64,000 bases of DNA from Serinicoccus hydrothermalis (GCF_001685415.1 NZ_CP014989.1:3100001-3164000), one strand, 5' to 3'; shown: positions 41,038 through 50,674, counted from the stretch's first letter. Notes: a model not told the origin generated them from the sequence alone. Numbers and translations are program-made.

Positions 41038-42212
41038 CCACGATGGGTGCGCTTGCAGCCGATGGAGTGCTCTCTTATAGCGACGGCTACCGCACGAAGC
41101 GGGGGGAGCACGGTCAGCCCGGTTACCGGATTCTCCGTGTGGCGGACGTTGCGGATGGAGTTGTCTCACCAGCCGGATCCGACTACGTATCGAGGGACCG
41201 CGTGGGCCAGATCCGCGAGAAGCTCGCCCGAGCCAATGACGTGATTCTCACGACGAAGGGCACCGTAGGCAGAGTCGCCATAGTGCCGAACCTTGAGGAG
41301 GAACTTGTCTACAGCCCTCAGCTTTGCTATTTCCGGGTGATCGACGACGACCGGATCGATCGGCGTTGGTTGAGCTATTGGTTCCGCAGTGAGGATTTCC
41401 TGCGCCAAGCCTCACATCGTGCCAACAACACCGATATGGCCGCCTACATCAACCTGACCGATATCGGATCACTGGATCTACCAGATGTGCCTGTGGAAGA
41501 GCAGCGGGCGATCGCGGAGGTGCTAGGGGCGCTCGACGACAAGATCGCAGCTAATCGACAGTGCGAGTCCGGCATCGATGAGTTAGTACGCGCGCTTTAT
41601 GTTGGTGCAGTTGAGAAATCAGCAGTGCCGCGTCCCTTTTTCGACGTTCTTGAAGTGGACTTCGGCGAGTCGTTCAAAGGAGAACATTTCTCGGAACCGG
41701 GTCATGGCCGGCCACTCCTTCGAATCCGTGATCTGCGGACCTTTGAGTGTCAGACTTGGACGACCGAGTCGCGCCCAAGGGAGACTCTGGTTCTGCCGGG
41801 CGACGTGTTGGTGGGTATGGATGGGGAGTTTCGGGCCAAGTACTGGCTGGGGGAGCCATCGCTGCTCAACCAGCGAGTCTGCCGCGTTCGTGGTCGCGGA
41901 GTGGGAAATGCCCTGGTGTACGAGCTGCTAAGGGCACCTCTGACTCGGATCGAGCGGTCCAAGACCGGTACGACCGTCATCCACTTGAACAAGTCAGACC
42001 TCGCGCAAGCAACAGTCATGCTGCCGGAAGGCGAAGCGCTTGCGACCTTCGAGAGCCGGGCCGAGCCGCTGGCACGACTCCGAGTCGCGAAAGCGCAGGA
42101 GCGCAAGACCTTGAGTCGGGCACGCGACGCGCTGCTTCCGCTGCTCATGTCGGGCAAGGTCACGATCCAGGACGCGGGAAGCAGGTCGAGGAGGTCGTGT
42201 GATGGGGCATGA
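41034..42212 (+). CDS. hsdS: Type I restriction-modification specificity subunit
   Basis: A 392-residue DNA-recognition subunit with two target-recognition domains (about 1-150 and 200-340). Each is followed by a conserved helix (EEQRAIAEVLGALDDKIAANRQ, and AKAQERKTLSRARDALLPLLMSGKV) acting as spacer. The recognition sequence would be bipartite, but cannot be read from the protein. GC content is clearly lower than in hsdM and hsdR, as expected for exchangeable TRDs. It overlaps hsdM by four bases and hsdR by eleven. Confidence 0.9.
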   Translation: MTTMGALAADGVLSYSDGYRTKRGEHGQPGYRILRVADVADGVVSPAGSDYVSRDRVGQIREKLARANDVILTTKGTVGRVAIVPNLEEELVYSPQLCYFRVIDDDRIDRRWLSYWFRSEDFLRQASHRANNTDMAAYINLTDIGSLDLPDVPVEEQRAIAEVLGALDDKIAANRQCESGIDELVRALYVGAVEKSAVPRPFFDVLEVDFGESFKGEHFSEPGHGRPLLRIRDLRTFECQTWTTESRPRETLVLPGDVLVGMDGEFRAKYWLGEPSLLNQRVCRVRGRGVGNALVYELLRAPLTRIERSKTGTTVIHLNKSDLAQATVMLPEGEALATFESRAEPLARLRVAKAQERKTLSRARDALLPLLMSGKVTIQDAGSRSRRSCDGA

Positions 42213-45200
42213 GATGGGGTTCAACGAGGACGCCTGGGAGCAGGTAGCGCTGGAGACGTTGGCGGAGTACGAGTGGAAGCCTCTGTCCGGTGTGGACATC
42301 GCTCCCGGTTCTGGGGAGCGGCAGACCTGGGACGACCCGGTCATCCAGCCGCGCCTGCAGCAGGCGCTGGCGCGGCTCAACCCGGACGTGCCGACGCAGC
42401 ACCTGCAGCAGGCGATGGCCGACCTCCTGGCCCCGAAGTCGCAGGACGCGATCACCGAGAACCATCGCATCCACGGCTACCTCGTCCACGGCTACCGCGG
42501 GATCTCCTACGTCGACACCGACGGTTCGGAGCAGAACCCGACGATCCGCCTGGTCAGCCACGACCCCGCCCAGAACGACTACCTCGCGGTCAACCAGGTC
42601 ACCGTCCGCGTGGGCGACCACCAGCGGCGCTTCGACGTCGTCCTTTACCTCAACGGTCTGCCCGTCGCGATCGTCGAGCTGAAGAAGGGGGGCAACCACC
42701 GCGTCGGAGTCGCGAACGCCCATGCCCAGCTGGAGACATACCTCCGCGAGCTCCCGATGGCCTTCCGGTTCTGCGTGCTCACCGTCGCCAGCGACGGCGT
42801 GGCCGCCCGCTACGGCACGCCGTTCACGCCGCTCAACCACTTCTCGCCGTGGAACGTCGACGACGAGGGGCAGCCGGTGCGTCCGGAGGAAGGGAAGGAG
42901 GGCTATCTCTCGACGGGGATCGAGCAGCTCATCGCTGGGATCTTCAACGTCGAGCGGTTCGGCCACCTGCTGCGCGACTTCACCGCCTTCGACAACGACA
43001 GCGATACCGGGCTGGCGAAGCGGATCGCCAAGCCGCACCAGTACTTCGCCGTCACCAAGGCGGTGGGCAGCACCATCGACGCGGTCCGCAGCAATGGCAA
43101 GGCCGGCGTCGTCTGGCACACCCAGGGCTCGGGCAAGTCGATGGAGATGGAGCTCTACACCGCCAAGGTGCTCACCCACCCTGCGCTGCTCAACCCGACG
43201 GTCGTCGTCATCACCGACCGCAAGGAGCTCGACGGGCAGCTTTTCGAGGGGTTCAAGCGCAGCGACCTGCTGCCGGAGGAGCCCGTGACGATCAAGACCC
43301 GCACCCAGCTGCGCGACGAGCTCACCAGCCGCGTCACCGGGGGAGTTCTCTTCACCACGCTGCAGAAGTTCGGGCGTAGCCAGGCCGAGCGCGAGTCCGG
43401 GATCGACCACCCGCTGCTCTCCGACCGCCGCAACGTCATCGTCATCGTCGACGAGGCGCACCGCAGCCACTACGACGACCTCGACGGGTATGCCCGCCAC
43501 CTCAAGGACGCCCTGCCCAACGCCACGCTCATCGCCTTCACCGGCACCCCGGTCTCGTTCGAGGACCGCAACACCCGGGACGTCTTCGGTGACTACATCG
43601 ACGTCTACGACCTCAGCCGGGCCGTCGCCGACGAGGCCACCGTGCCCGTGCTCTTCGAGGCACGCCTCATCCAGATGGGCCTCGCCGATCAGGTGAGCGA
43701 GGAGGACATCGACAGAGCCGCCGACGAGGCCAGCACCGGAGTCGACCTGGCCGAGCGGGAGAGGCTGGAGAAGAGCGTGGCCGTCATCAACGCCGTGTAT
43801 GGCGCACCTGCCCGCCTCCAGGCTCTCGCCGCGGACATCGTGACCCACTGGGAGCAGCGGCGCGACCAGATGGCCCAGTTCATCGAGGCGCCGGGCAAGT
43901 CGATGGTCGTCGGGGCGACCCGGCACATCTGCGCTGCGCTCTACGACGAGATCATCGCCCTGCGGCCGGATTGGCACAGCGACGACCTGGAGAAGGGGAT
44001 CATCAAGGTCGTTTACAGCGGGGACGCGCAGGACCCCGAGCACATCGCCCGGCACGTGCGACGGGAGTCGGAGAACGCCACGATCAAGGAGCGGCTGCGC
44101 CAGGTCGACGACGAGCTCCAGATCGTCATCGTCAAGGACATGATGCTCACCGGCTACGACTCCCAGCCGCTGCACACGCTCTATCTCGACCGTCCATTGA
44201 AGGGGGCACTGCTCATGCAGACCCTGGCCCGGGTCAACCGGACGTTCCGGGGCAAGCAGGACGGGCTCCTCGTCGCCTACGCCCCGCTGGCGGAGAACCT
44301 CAACAAGGCCCTGGCCGAGTATTCCGCCGAGGACCAGAGCGGCAGGCCGATGGGCAGGGACATCGACGAGGCGGCGGCGCTCTCGGAGACCTTGGTCGCG
44401 CAGCTGCGTGAGCTCTGTGCCGGATACGCCTGGCGGGACAAGATCGACCCGACAGTGCGCCGATCCTGGATGGATGCGGCTCTGGGCCTGGCGAACCACC
44501 TGCGCTCGCCGCATACCCCCGGCAATGACGTGCCCGAGGGAGAGCAGACCCTCGCCGACCGCTACCGCGCGCTCAGCGGGCAGTTGGCACGGGCGTGGGC
44601 GGTCAGCTCAGGGAGCCAGGCGCTGGAGCACCTGCGCGGGGACATCCTGTTCTTCCAGGAGACCAGGGTCTACATGGCCAAGATGGACGCCGAGGCGCGA
44701 CAGGCGGCGGGAGAACCGATCCCGGAGGAGATCCAGCGGCTGCTCAGCGACATCGTCGCCGCCTCGACCGCCACGGGTGAGATCGTCGACATCTACGAGG
44801 CGGCGGGCATACCGAGACCGAGCCTGGCCGACCTCGACCAGTCCTTCGTCGCGCAGGTGCAGCAGGCCGAGCACCCGCATCTGGCGATCGAGGCGCTGAG
44901 GGCGATGCTGACCGCGGAGTCGACGCGGGTGAGCCGCCACAACCTGGTGCGGCAGCGCGCCTTCTCCGAACGGATTACCGAGCTGATGAACCGCTACACC
45001 AACCAGCAGCTCACGTCCGCCGAGGTGATCGCCGAACTCATCGCCCTGGCCAAGGAGGTGGCTGCCGAGGCGGACCGTGGGCAGACCTTCGACCCGGCCC
45101 TGTCCGAGGATGAGCTGGCGTTCTACGACGCCGTGGCCCAGAACGAGTCGGCGGTCGAGCTGATGGGGGACGACGTGCTCGCCGCCATCGCGCGAGAGCT

Positions 45201-45396
45201 CCTGGGCGTCATGCAGCGGGACGTCAAGACGGACTGGACGGTCCGTGACGACGTGCGGGCCAAGCTGCGCTCTTCGATCAAGCGCCTGCTGGTGCTCCAT
45301 CGGTACCCGCCGGACCGGCAGCTCGAAGCCATCCGGCTCGTCATCGACCAGATGGAGGCCATGGCGCCCCGGTATGCCGAGAGGAAGGCGTCATGA
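42202..45396 (+). CDS. hsdR: Type I restriction endonuclease/translocase subunit
   Basis: A 1064-residue motor-nuclease. The endonuclease core is RFDVVLYLNGLPVAIVELKK (D and E-x-K near residues 140-160). Motor motifs are Walker A HTQGSGKSMEM (near 307), VITDRKELDGQLF, DEAH in VIVDEAHRSHY (near 415), FTGTP, and QTLARVNRTFRGK. It cleaves unmodified DNA after ATP-driven translocation in complex with HsdM and HsdS. AGGAGG at 42189-42194 selects the ATG at 42202 over the GTG at 42199. The length is normal, and the last four bases overlap the next gene. Confidence 0.95.
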   Translation: MGHEMGFNEDAWEQVALETLAEYEWKPLSGVDIAPGSGERQTWDDPVIQPRLQQALARLNPDVPTQHLQQAMADLLAPKSQDAITENHRIHGYLVHGYRGISYVDTDGSEQNPTIRLVSHDPAQNDYLAVNQVTVRVGDHQRRFDVVLYLNGLPVAIVELKKGGNHRVGVANAHAQLETYLRELPMAFRFCVLTVASDGVAARYGTPFTPLNHFSPWNVDDEGQPVRPEEGKEGYLSTGIEQLIAGIFNVERFGHLLRDFTAFDNDSDTGLAKRIAKPHQYFAVTKAVGSTIDAVRSNGKAGVVWHTQGSGKSMEMELYTAKVLTHPALLNPTVVVITDRKELDGQLFEGFKRSDLLPEEPVTIKTRTQLRDELTSRVTGGVLFTTLQKFGRSQAERESGIDHPLLSDRRNVIVIVDEAHRSHYDDLDGYARHLKDALPNATLIAFTGTPVSFEDRNTRDVFGDYIDVYDLSRAVADEATVPVLFEARLIQMGLADQVSEEDIDRAADEASTGVDLAERERLEKSVAVINAVYGAPARLQALAADIVTHWEQRRDQMAQFIEAPGKSMVVGATRHICAALYDEIIALRPDWHSDDLEKGIIKVVYSGDAQDPEHIARHVRRESENATIKERLRQVDDELQIVIVKDMMLTGYDSQPLHTLYLDRPLKGALLMQTLARVNRTFRGKQDGLLVAYAPLAENLNKALAEYSAEDQSGRPMGRDIDEAAALSETLVAQLRELCAGYAWRDKIDPTVRRSWMDAALGLANHLRSPHTPGNDVPEGEQTLADRYRALSGQLARAWAVSSGSQALEHLRGDILFFQETRVYMAKMDAEARQAAGEPIPEEIQRLLSDIVAASTATGEIVDIYEAAGIPRPSLADLDQSFVAQVQQAEHPHLAIEALRAMLTAESTRVSRHNLVRQRAFSERITELMNRYTNQQLTSAEVIAELIALAKEVAAEADRGQTFDPALSEDELAFYDAVAQNESAVELMGDDVLAAIARELLGVMQRDVKTDWTVRDDVRAKLRSSIKRLLVLHRYPPDRQLEAIRLVIDQMEAMAPRYAERKAS

Positions 45397-46364
45397 CCCG
45401 TCAGGAGCTGCCGCTGCAGTGGCCGGGGCAGCTGCCCTTCGACGAGGACGACCCAGCCGCCGGTCCGACCCTGGAGGAGGCAAAAGCCTCGATCCAGTAC
45501 CTCATCGACCAGGCCCTGGACCACGGGTCCAGCAAGGACCTCGTCGACATGCTCCGCCAGGTGGCCCGGTTCAAGCAGTACAGCCCGACGAACGCGATGT
45601 ACGCGCAGCTGCAGATGCCTGGAGCCAGGTATGTCCTGCCGCCGCAGACCTGGGAGCAGCGATACCGGCGCCGGATCGTCCCAGGTGCGCAGCCGATCGT
45701 GATCCTTCGGCCGTTTGCTCCCCTCATGTTCGTCTACGACGTCACGCAGACCGAGCCTTTGGAGGATGCGCCGACTCTCCCGGGGGCGATCGAGGCGCCC
45801 TACCGGATGCCCGCCATGGTCGGCGTGGATCAGGCACTCGAGGGAATTGGTCGTGGTGCACCACGGGACTTCGTCCGGGTGTCCTACGTGCCCCAGGGCT
45901 CGCAGCAAGCCGGATGCGCCATGCCCGCGGACGGGGAGCAGGCGCAGAGCGTCCAGGTGAAATGGCGGCCTAAGCCTGTGGTGGAGGCCGTCCCGGTGCA
46001 CTACGACATCGTGGTCAACGGACATCTCAGCCCGACCGAACGCCTCGTCACGCTGGCCCACGAGCTGGGTCACGTCTACTGCGGGCACATCGGGACGCAG
46101 GACGAACGCCGATGGCCCCGGCGCGTCTCCGTCAGCACCGAGAGCGCGGAGATCGAGGCCGAGGCGGTCGCCCTGCTGGTGGCCGAACGACTGGACCAGC
46201 ATGTGCAGATGCCTCCACATCTCTACCAGTACGTGCAGCGTGGCCTGCCGCTTCCAATGGTGGATGTGCAACGGGTCATGACGGCCGCCGGACGCGTCCT
46301 CACGATCGCAGACGGACGACCACCTCCAGTGCCGGCGGAGAGGAAACCTGGCACCCAACGCTAG
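45393..46364 (+). CDS. ArdC-like antirestriction protein with an ImmA/IrrE-type zinc-protease domain
   Basis: A 323-residue protein in two domains. Residues about 25-120 resemble the ArdC single-stranded-DNA-binding domain (LIDQALDHGSSKDLVDML, YSPTNAMYAQLQMPGARYV, TWEQRYRRRIVPGAQPIVIL). The C-terminal half carries the zincin motif LAHELGHVYCGH (near residue 223) with a downstream Glu in EIEAEAVALLVAE. ArdC proteins protect incoming plasmid DNA from restriction. Here the gene is the last member of the restriction operon, overlapping hsdR by four bases (ATGA), so it may control or process the complex. This role is inference. Confidence 0.75.
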   Translation: MTRQELPLQWPGQLPFDEDDPAAGPTLEEAKASIQYLIDQALDHGSSKDLVDMLRQVARFKQYSPTNAMYAQLQMPGARYVLPPQTWEQRYRRRIVPGAQPIVILRPFAPLMFVYDVTQTEPLEDAPTLPGAIEAPYRMPAMVGVDQALEGIGRGAPRDFVRVSYVPQGSQQAGCAMPADGEQAQSVQVKWRPKPVVEAVPVHYDIVVNGHLSPTERLVTLAHELGHVYCGHIGTQDERRWPRRVSVSTESAEIEAEAVALLVAERLDQHVQMPPHLYQYVQRGLPLPMVDVQRVMTAAGRVLTIADGRPPPVPAERKPGTQR

Positions 46365-46408
46365 CCTTCACGGCGTGGATGCCCGAGGAAAGTGTGAGTC
46401 TGCTCGAC

Positions 46409-48277
46409 TCAGTACCACTCGCGGCGCGGCACGCCGAGCTCGTCGCGGAAGCCGTTCTCCGTGAGGTCGAACTCGTAGTCTTCGCCGTTCCCCTCGGGAA
46501 CCACGTCGGTGTCCCAAGGCAGGCCGACGTTCTGCCGCTCGATGAGCGGCTGGCCGTTCTCGTCCCGGATCCAGTCTCCCTGGGTTCCGTCCGGAGCCGT
46601 GGCGTCCGGATCCCACCAGTGGCCCGACCCGCCGCCCTGGGAACGGAACTGGTTGATGTGCCCCAGCTCGTGGAAGAGCACGACGACGGGGGGTTTGCCG
46701 GTCCAGCCGTTCGGGTCGGTGCTGTTGTTGATGCTGCCCTGGTAGTCCGGGTTGATGGTCACGATGTAGCCGTCCGGACTGGCATACCCGTTCTGCTCGT
46801 CGAACTCCCGGATCGTGACCTTGTCCTTGCCGATGCCGAGGAAGCCGGACTCGTCGTAGTGCCGCCCCTGCGCCTCGAGCATCTCCTGCCCGGTCTCGCT
46901 GGAGGCCATCATCTGCAGGTCGGCCAGGATCCGCTCCTTGAAGGCGTCGCTGCCGTCGACCTCGAACTCCAGCCACCGGGTGTAGTGCTCCTCGGAGGGG
47001 ATCTCGATGGTGATGCGCTGCTCGCCGTCGAGGGTGTCGTGGTCCTCGCCCGTGACCTTGTCGGTGCCCTGGCCGCCGGTGAAGGAGTCGGTGCCGGACC
47101 CGGCATACAGCGTGTCGTCACCGCGCCCGCCGTGCCCGGTGTCGTCCCCGAAGCCGCCGGACACGATATCGTCCCCGTCACCGGCGAAGAGGGTGTCGTC
47201 GCCGCGCGCCCCCTCGAGGTAGTCGTTGCCCTCGCCGCCGGAGACGACGTCGTCGCCGCCCATGCCGTAGAGGATGTCGTTGCCGAGGCCACCGAAGACC
47301 CGGTCGTCGCCGTCGCCGGTGTCGATGTAGTCGTCGTCGGCCCCTCCGTGCACCGTGTCGGAGCCGGAGCCGAGCTCGATGGTGTCAGCACCCTCCCCTC
47401 CGAAGGCCTCGATGTCGCCCTCGGCCTCCTGGGCGGACACGGTGTCCTCGCCCTCACCCCCGGAGAAGCGCAGGTCCACGTCCGTCCCGGCGGGCACGGT
47501 GATCGTGTCGCTCCCGCCGCCGGTGTTGATGACGACCTCACGTCCGGCGGGTATGCGGATCTCCTCGACGCGGCAGTCGGTCTCCGTGATGTGCGTGATG
47601 CGCAGGACCGTCTCCCCGGTCTCCGGGTCGACGGTCACCTCGATCGAGTCCCCGAGGTCACCCGTGGTGACCGTGGTCGTGTTGCCCAGCGTCGTCTGCA
47701 TGACGCCGTAGGAGATGTCCTTGGGGTAGTCCCAGTCCGGTGTTCCCTCCGCGGGGCCGGCCCACGCGTCCGCGATCGTCAGGGCACGCTGCGCGATCGC
47801 GTCCAGCGACGTGGCCCGCGCCCGCAGGGTGTCGCGCAGGCCGCTCAGGACGGTCTGCGCCCGACCCTGCTGGGTGCCGATCTCGTCGGGCTGGTCCTCG
47901 TCGTCGGGCCAGGTGAAGGTGACCGACCCGCCCGAGCGGGAGGCGCTGGAGCAGGCACCGCTGGCCCGGACGTAGCTCGAGTCGAGGTCGTTCTGCGCCC
48001 CGTCGAGGTCGTCGTCGATCTGCTGCAGCACCCGTTCGACGGCTCCCGCCTCGGTCCCGGCGTCGTCGAGGGCCGACTTCAGCCGCGGGGCGTAGCCGAG
48101 GTAGGACTCCGCCCGCGCTCCCTCCCAGTGCTCGGCGAGGTCCGTCCGGGTGGTGCCGACCGTCGTGGCCTGGTCGGTGAGGGTGGTCGCCAGGGAGCGC
48201 AGGCGCCCGCGCGCGTCGACGAGCCAGCCGCTCTCGGCCTCGAGGTCCCACACGTCATCGACGGTGACGCTGCTCAT
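46409..48277 (-). CDS. WXG-like/RTX/M91-type zinc metalloprotease toxin candidate
   Basis: A 622-residue modular protein. Residues 1-110 form a helical hairpin with a W-E-G turn (HWEGARAESY, residues 50-59), typical of type VII (ESX) substrates. Residues about 272-410 contain a dozen acidic Gly-rich nonapeptides of the RTX type, such as GGADDDYID and GGEGNDYLEG, which bind calcium. The C-terminal part has VVVLFHELGHINQF (HExxH at 536-540), resembling the NleD/M91 peptidase family. Secretion by ESX followed by proteolysis of a target is inferred; no ESX machinery lies in the window. It overlaps the lipoprotein gene by four bases. Confidence 0.75.
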   Translation of the reverse strand: MSSVTVDDVWDLEAESGWLVDARGRLRSLATTLTDQATTVGTTRTDLAEHWEGARAESYLGYAPRLKSALDDAGTEAGAVERVLQQIDDDLDGAQNDLDSSYVRASGACSSASRSGGSVTFTWPDDEDQPDEIGTQQGRAQTVLSGLRDTLRARATSLDAIAQRALTIADAWAGPAEGTPDWDYPKDISYGVMQTTLGNTTTVTTGDLGDSIEVTVDPETGETVLRITHITETDCRVEEIRIPAGREVVINTGGGSDTITVPAGTDVDLRFSGGEGEDTVSAQEAEGDIEAFGGEGADTIELGSGSDTVHGGADDDYIDTGDGDDRVFGGLGNDILYGMGGDDVVSGGEGNDYLEGARGDDTLFAGDGDDIVSGGFGDDTGHGGRGDDTLYAGSGTDSFTGGQGTDKVTGEDHDTLDGEQRITIEIPSEEHYTRWLEFEVDGSDAFKERILADLQMMASSETGQEMLEAQGRHYDESGFLGIGKDKVTIREFDEQNGYASPDGYIVTINPDYQGSINNSTDPNGWTGKPPVVVLFHELGHINQFRSQGGGSGHWWDPDATAPDGTQGDWIRDENGQPLIERQNVGLPWDTDVVPEGNGEDYEFDLTENGFRDELGVPRREWY

Positions 48278-48984
48278 CGCTCGTCTCCGGGCAGGGGGAT
48301 CGGCTCGCTGCAGACGAGCGCCGTGTCACCGGCGTCGGCGGCGATGGTCGAGGCGAAAGGCTCCTCCTGGCCGGGTGTCGGTCCCGGTGCGATCTGGACG
48401 CAGACCTCGAGGCGTCGCACGGCGTCGGGATCGGTGAGCGGCGACTCGGTGACGGTGATGGTCTCGCCGCCGCTGGGCAGCTCCGGCTGCAGGGGGAGCG
48501 GGAGGAAGGCGGAGTCCTCGGTGGTCGCACCCGGCTCGACCGTCACGCTGGTGGCGCGGTGCACCTCGTTCGGCAGCACCCCGTCGGGTATGCCGAAGAC
48601 CTGCTTGGACAGCCGCGCCACGTCCTCTTCGCTCCCGGCGCTGGTCCAGACCGCGGCTGGTGCCTGCGTCGCCGAGCGGGCCTGCGCCGCGGCCCGGTCC
48701 GTGGCCACCTTGATCGGCTCGGCGCCCTCGTTGGTCACGGAGTAGGACACGAGGAGGCCCTCCAGCCCACTGGTGAAGCCCTCCGGCGCGCTGCCCGGCT
48801 CCACGGTCGCGGTCACCGACGCGACCAGCTCGACCGGGGCACTCGGTGCGGACGACGTCGCGCCGCCGCCGGAGGACTCCGGCCCCTGTCCTGTCGGCGT
48901 CATCTCTTCTCCCTCGTTGGTGCAGGCGGTCACGGCGAGGGCGAGGAGCAGCGCCGCAGGCAGCCGCCGGCCCCCCGGGCTCAC
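48274..48984 (-). CDS. Lipoprotein encoded between the WXG-like protein and the RTX protease
   Basis: A 236-residue lipoprotein: signal LPAALLLALAVTACTN with Cys near residue 21, then a Gly/Ser/Thr-rich linker and a beta-rich domain (SVTATVEPGSAPEGFTSG, LLVSYSVTNEGAEPIKV). Its fold is suggestive of DUF4352-like immunoglobulin modules. The start and stop both overlap neighbouring genes by four bases, so the three proteins are translated together. An immunity or assembly role for the toxin candidate is plausible but unproven. Confidence 0.72.
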   Translation of the reverse strand: MSPGGRRLPAALLLALAVTACTNEGEEMTPTGQGPESSGGGATSSAPSAPVELVASVTATVEPGSAPEGFTSGLEGLLVSYSVTNEGAEPIKVATDRAAAQARSATQAPAAVWTSAGSEEDVARLSKQVFGIPDGVLPNEVHRATSVTVEPGATTEDSAFLPLPLQPELPSGGETITVTESPLTDPDAVRRLEVCVQIAPGPTPGQEEPFASTIAADAGDTALVCSEPIPLPGDER

Positions 48985-49328
48985 TGCGGCACCCCCGTGC
49001 CAGGGGGACGGCCACCGCCGCCACCGCCCCCGCTGCCACTGCCACCGCCGCCAGGGTCGGCCGTGGCCTCGTCGAGCTCCCGGGAGGCGCGCTGCAGGTA
49101 GTGCCCGTCGGTCGCGCAGGTCGACCCCAGCCGTCCGGCGGCCCGCAGCAGCTCGGCGACGGCTCCGTCGAAAGCCGCGGCGACGCCGCTGTCCTCGGCA
49201 CGGCCCAGGGCGGAGGAGGCGAAGCTGCGGTACCCGCCCAGGGCCGTGTCGGCGCCCTGGACGTCGGTCGCACAGGTCATCATCGTGTTGCCGGACTCGT
49301 TGAGCCGCGCCGGATCCCCACCTACCAC
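48981..49328 (-). CDS. Small WXG100-like protein
   Basis: A 115-residue protein with two predicted helices separated near GYRSFASSALGRAED and a C-terminal Gly/Ser/Pro-rich tail. The size and helical hairpin recall ESX-secreted WXG100 partners, although the W-x-G turn itself is absent. Starts at GTG 49328 with GGAGG upstream. It is first of the three-gene operon and could be the heterodimer partner of the N-terminal hairpin of the RTX protease. Confidence 0.6.
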   Translation of the reverse strand: MVGGDPARLNESGNTMMTCATDVQGADTALGGYRSFASSALGRAEDSGVAAAFDGAVAELLRAAGRLGSTCATDGHYLQRASRELDEATADPGGGGSGSGGGGGGGRPPGTGVPQ

Positions 49329-49364
49329 GCCGTTACCTCCCTGCGGCGAAGCATAGCGAACGGG

Positions 49365-50594
49365 TCAGCGCGCCTCGGCGAGCAGCGCCTGGATGCGGCC
49401 GACGCCCTCCTTGAGGTCGTCGTCACCGAGGGCATACGACAGCCGCAGGTAGCCGCTGGGCCCGAACGCCTCGCCCGGCACCACCGCGACCTCGACCTCC
49501 TCAAGGATGAGGGCGGCCAGCTCCACCGAGGTCTGCGGCGTCCGGCCGCGGATGGTCCGGCCCAGGACCCCCTCGACCGAGGGGTAGGCGTAGAAGGCGC
49601 CCTGGGGGACCGGGCACTCGACGCCGTCGATCTCGTTGAGCATGTCGACCATGAGGCGGCGGCGCCGGTCGAAGGCGACCTTCATCTCCTCGACCGCGTC
49701 CAGCGATCCCTCCAGCGCCGCGATCGCGGCCCGCTGCGAGACGTTGGCGACGTTGGACGTGGCGTGGCTCTGCAGGTTGGTGGCCGCCTTGATGACGTCC
49801 TTCGGCCCGATCATCCAGCCGACCCGCCAGCCGGTCATCGCGTAGGTCTTGGCGACCCCGTTGAGGACCACGCAGGTGTCGGCGAGCTCGGGCACCACCA
49901 CCGGCATCGACGGCGCCTGCGCCCCGTCGTAGAGGAGGTGCTCGTAGATCTCGTCGGTGACGACCCAGATGCCGTGCTCCAGCGCCCACCGGCCGATCGC
50001 CTCGACCTGCTCGGTCGGGTAGACCGCGCCGGTGGGGTTCGACGGGGAGCAGAAGAGCAGCGCCTTGGTCTTCTCCGTCCGCGCGGCCTCCAGCTGCTCC
50101 ACGCCGACGAGGTATGCCCCGGGCTCGGCGTCCGCGCCGGCGAAGACCTCGACCGGGACGCCCCCGGCCAGCCGGATCGCCTCGGGGTAGGTCGTCCAGT
50201 AGGGCGTCGGCAGGATGACCTCGTCGCCCGGGTCCAGCAGGGCGGCGAAGGTGTTGTAGACCGCCTGCTTGCCGCCGTTGGTGACGAGCACGTCCGCCGG
50301 CTCCACGGCATACCCGGAGTCGCGGCGGGTCTTGGCCACGATGGCGGCCTTGAGGGCCGGGAGGCCGCCGGCGGGGGAGTAGCGGTGGTTGACCGGGTCG
50401 GAGCAGGCCTCCACCGCCGCCTGGACGATGTAGTCCGGGGTGGGGAAGTCGGGCTCGCCGGCGCCGAAGCCGATCACCGGCCGCCCCTCGGCCTTGAGCG
50501 CCTTGGCCTTGGCGTCGACCGCCAGGGTGGCGGACTCGGCGATGGATCCGATGCGGGTGCTGATGCGGGTCTGCTCACTCACGCGGCCCATCAT
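49365..50594 (-). CDS. aspC: Aspartate aminotransferase-family enzyme
   Basis: A 409-residue class I pyridoxal-phosphate aminotransferase exchanging amino groups between aspartate (or related amino acids) and 2-oxoglutarate. Motifs are [46 protein letters not shown] and the Schiff-base lysine in [15 protein letters not shown]. Streptomycetes have the same gene next to tRNA-Trp and secE, so it belongs to the backbone. Several starts are possible (ATG 50594 or 50591, GTG 50582); none has a clear ribosome site. Confidence 0.9.
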   Translation of the reverse strand: MMGRVSEQTRISTRIGSIAESATLAVDAKAKALKAEGRPVIGFGAGEPDFPTPDYIVQAAVEACSDPVNHRYSPAGGLPALKAAIVAKTRRDSGYAVEPADVLVTNGGKQAVYNTFAALLDPGDEVILPTPYWTTYPEAIRLAGGVPVEVFAGADAEPGAYLVGVEQLEAARTEKTKALLFCSPSNPTGAVYPTEQVEAIGRWALEHGIWVVTDEIYEHLLYDGAQAPSMPVVVPELADTCVVLNGVAKTYAMTGWRVGWMIGPKDVIKAATNLQSHATSNVANVSQRAAIAALEGSLDAVEEMKVAFDRRRRLMVDMLNEIDGVECPVPQGAFYAYPSVEGVLGRTIRGRTPQTSVELAALILEEVEVAVVPGEAFGPSGYLRLSYALGDDDLKEGVGRIQALLAEAR

Positions 50595-50644
50595 GTCACC
50601 GCCGCTTCACGCCACGTCAGCCCCCGTCCGGGGACGGGCCGTCT

Positions 50645-50674
50645 TTGCCCAACCTGTCGGCCGTCCCGTAGACT
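50645..50674 (+). promoter_or_regulatory. Promoter of tRNA-Trp-secE-nusG
   Basis: TTGCCC and TAGACT are separated by 18 bases and lie about 70 bases before tRNA-Trp. Spacing matches the other translation-gene promoters here. Confidence 0.6.

Noticed and set aside
47040-47480. Repeated units that might be a CRISPR or tandem repeat array
   Set aside because: The periodicity of about 27 bases is the coding of RTX nonapeptides in the minus-strand protein; units are degenerate and there are no spacers.
46112-48745. 877-codon plus-strand frame across the end of the ArdC-like gene and the RTX gene
   Set aside because: It is antisense to the RTX repeats; the apparent Val/Asp repeats mirror the Gly-Asp repeats of the real protein.
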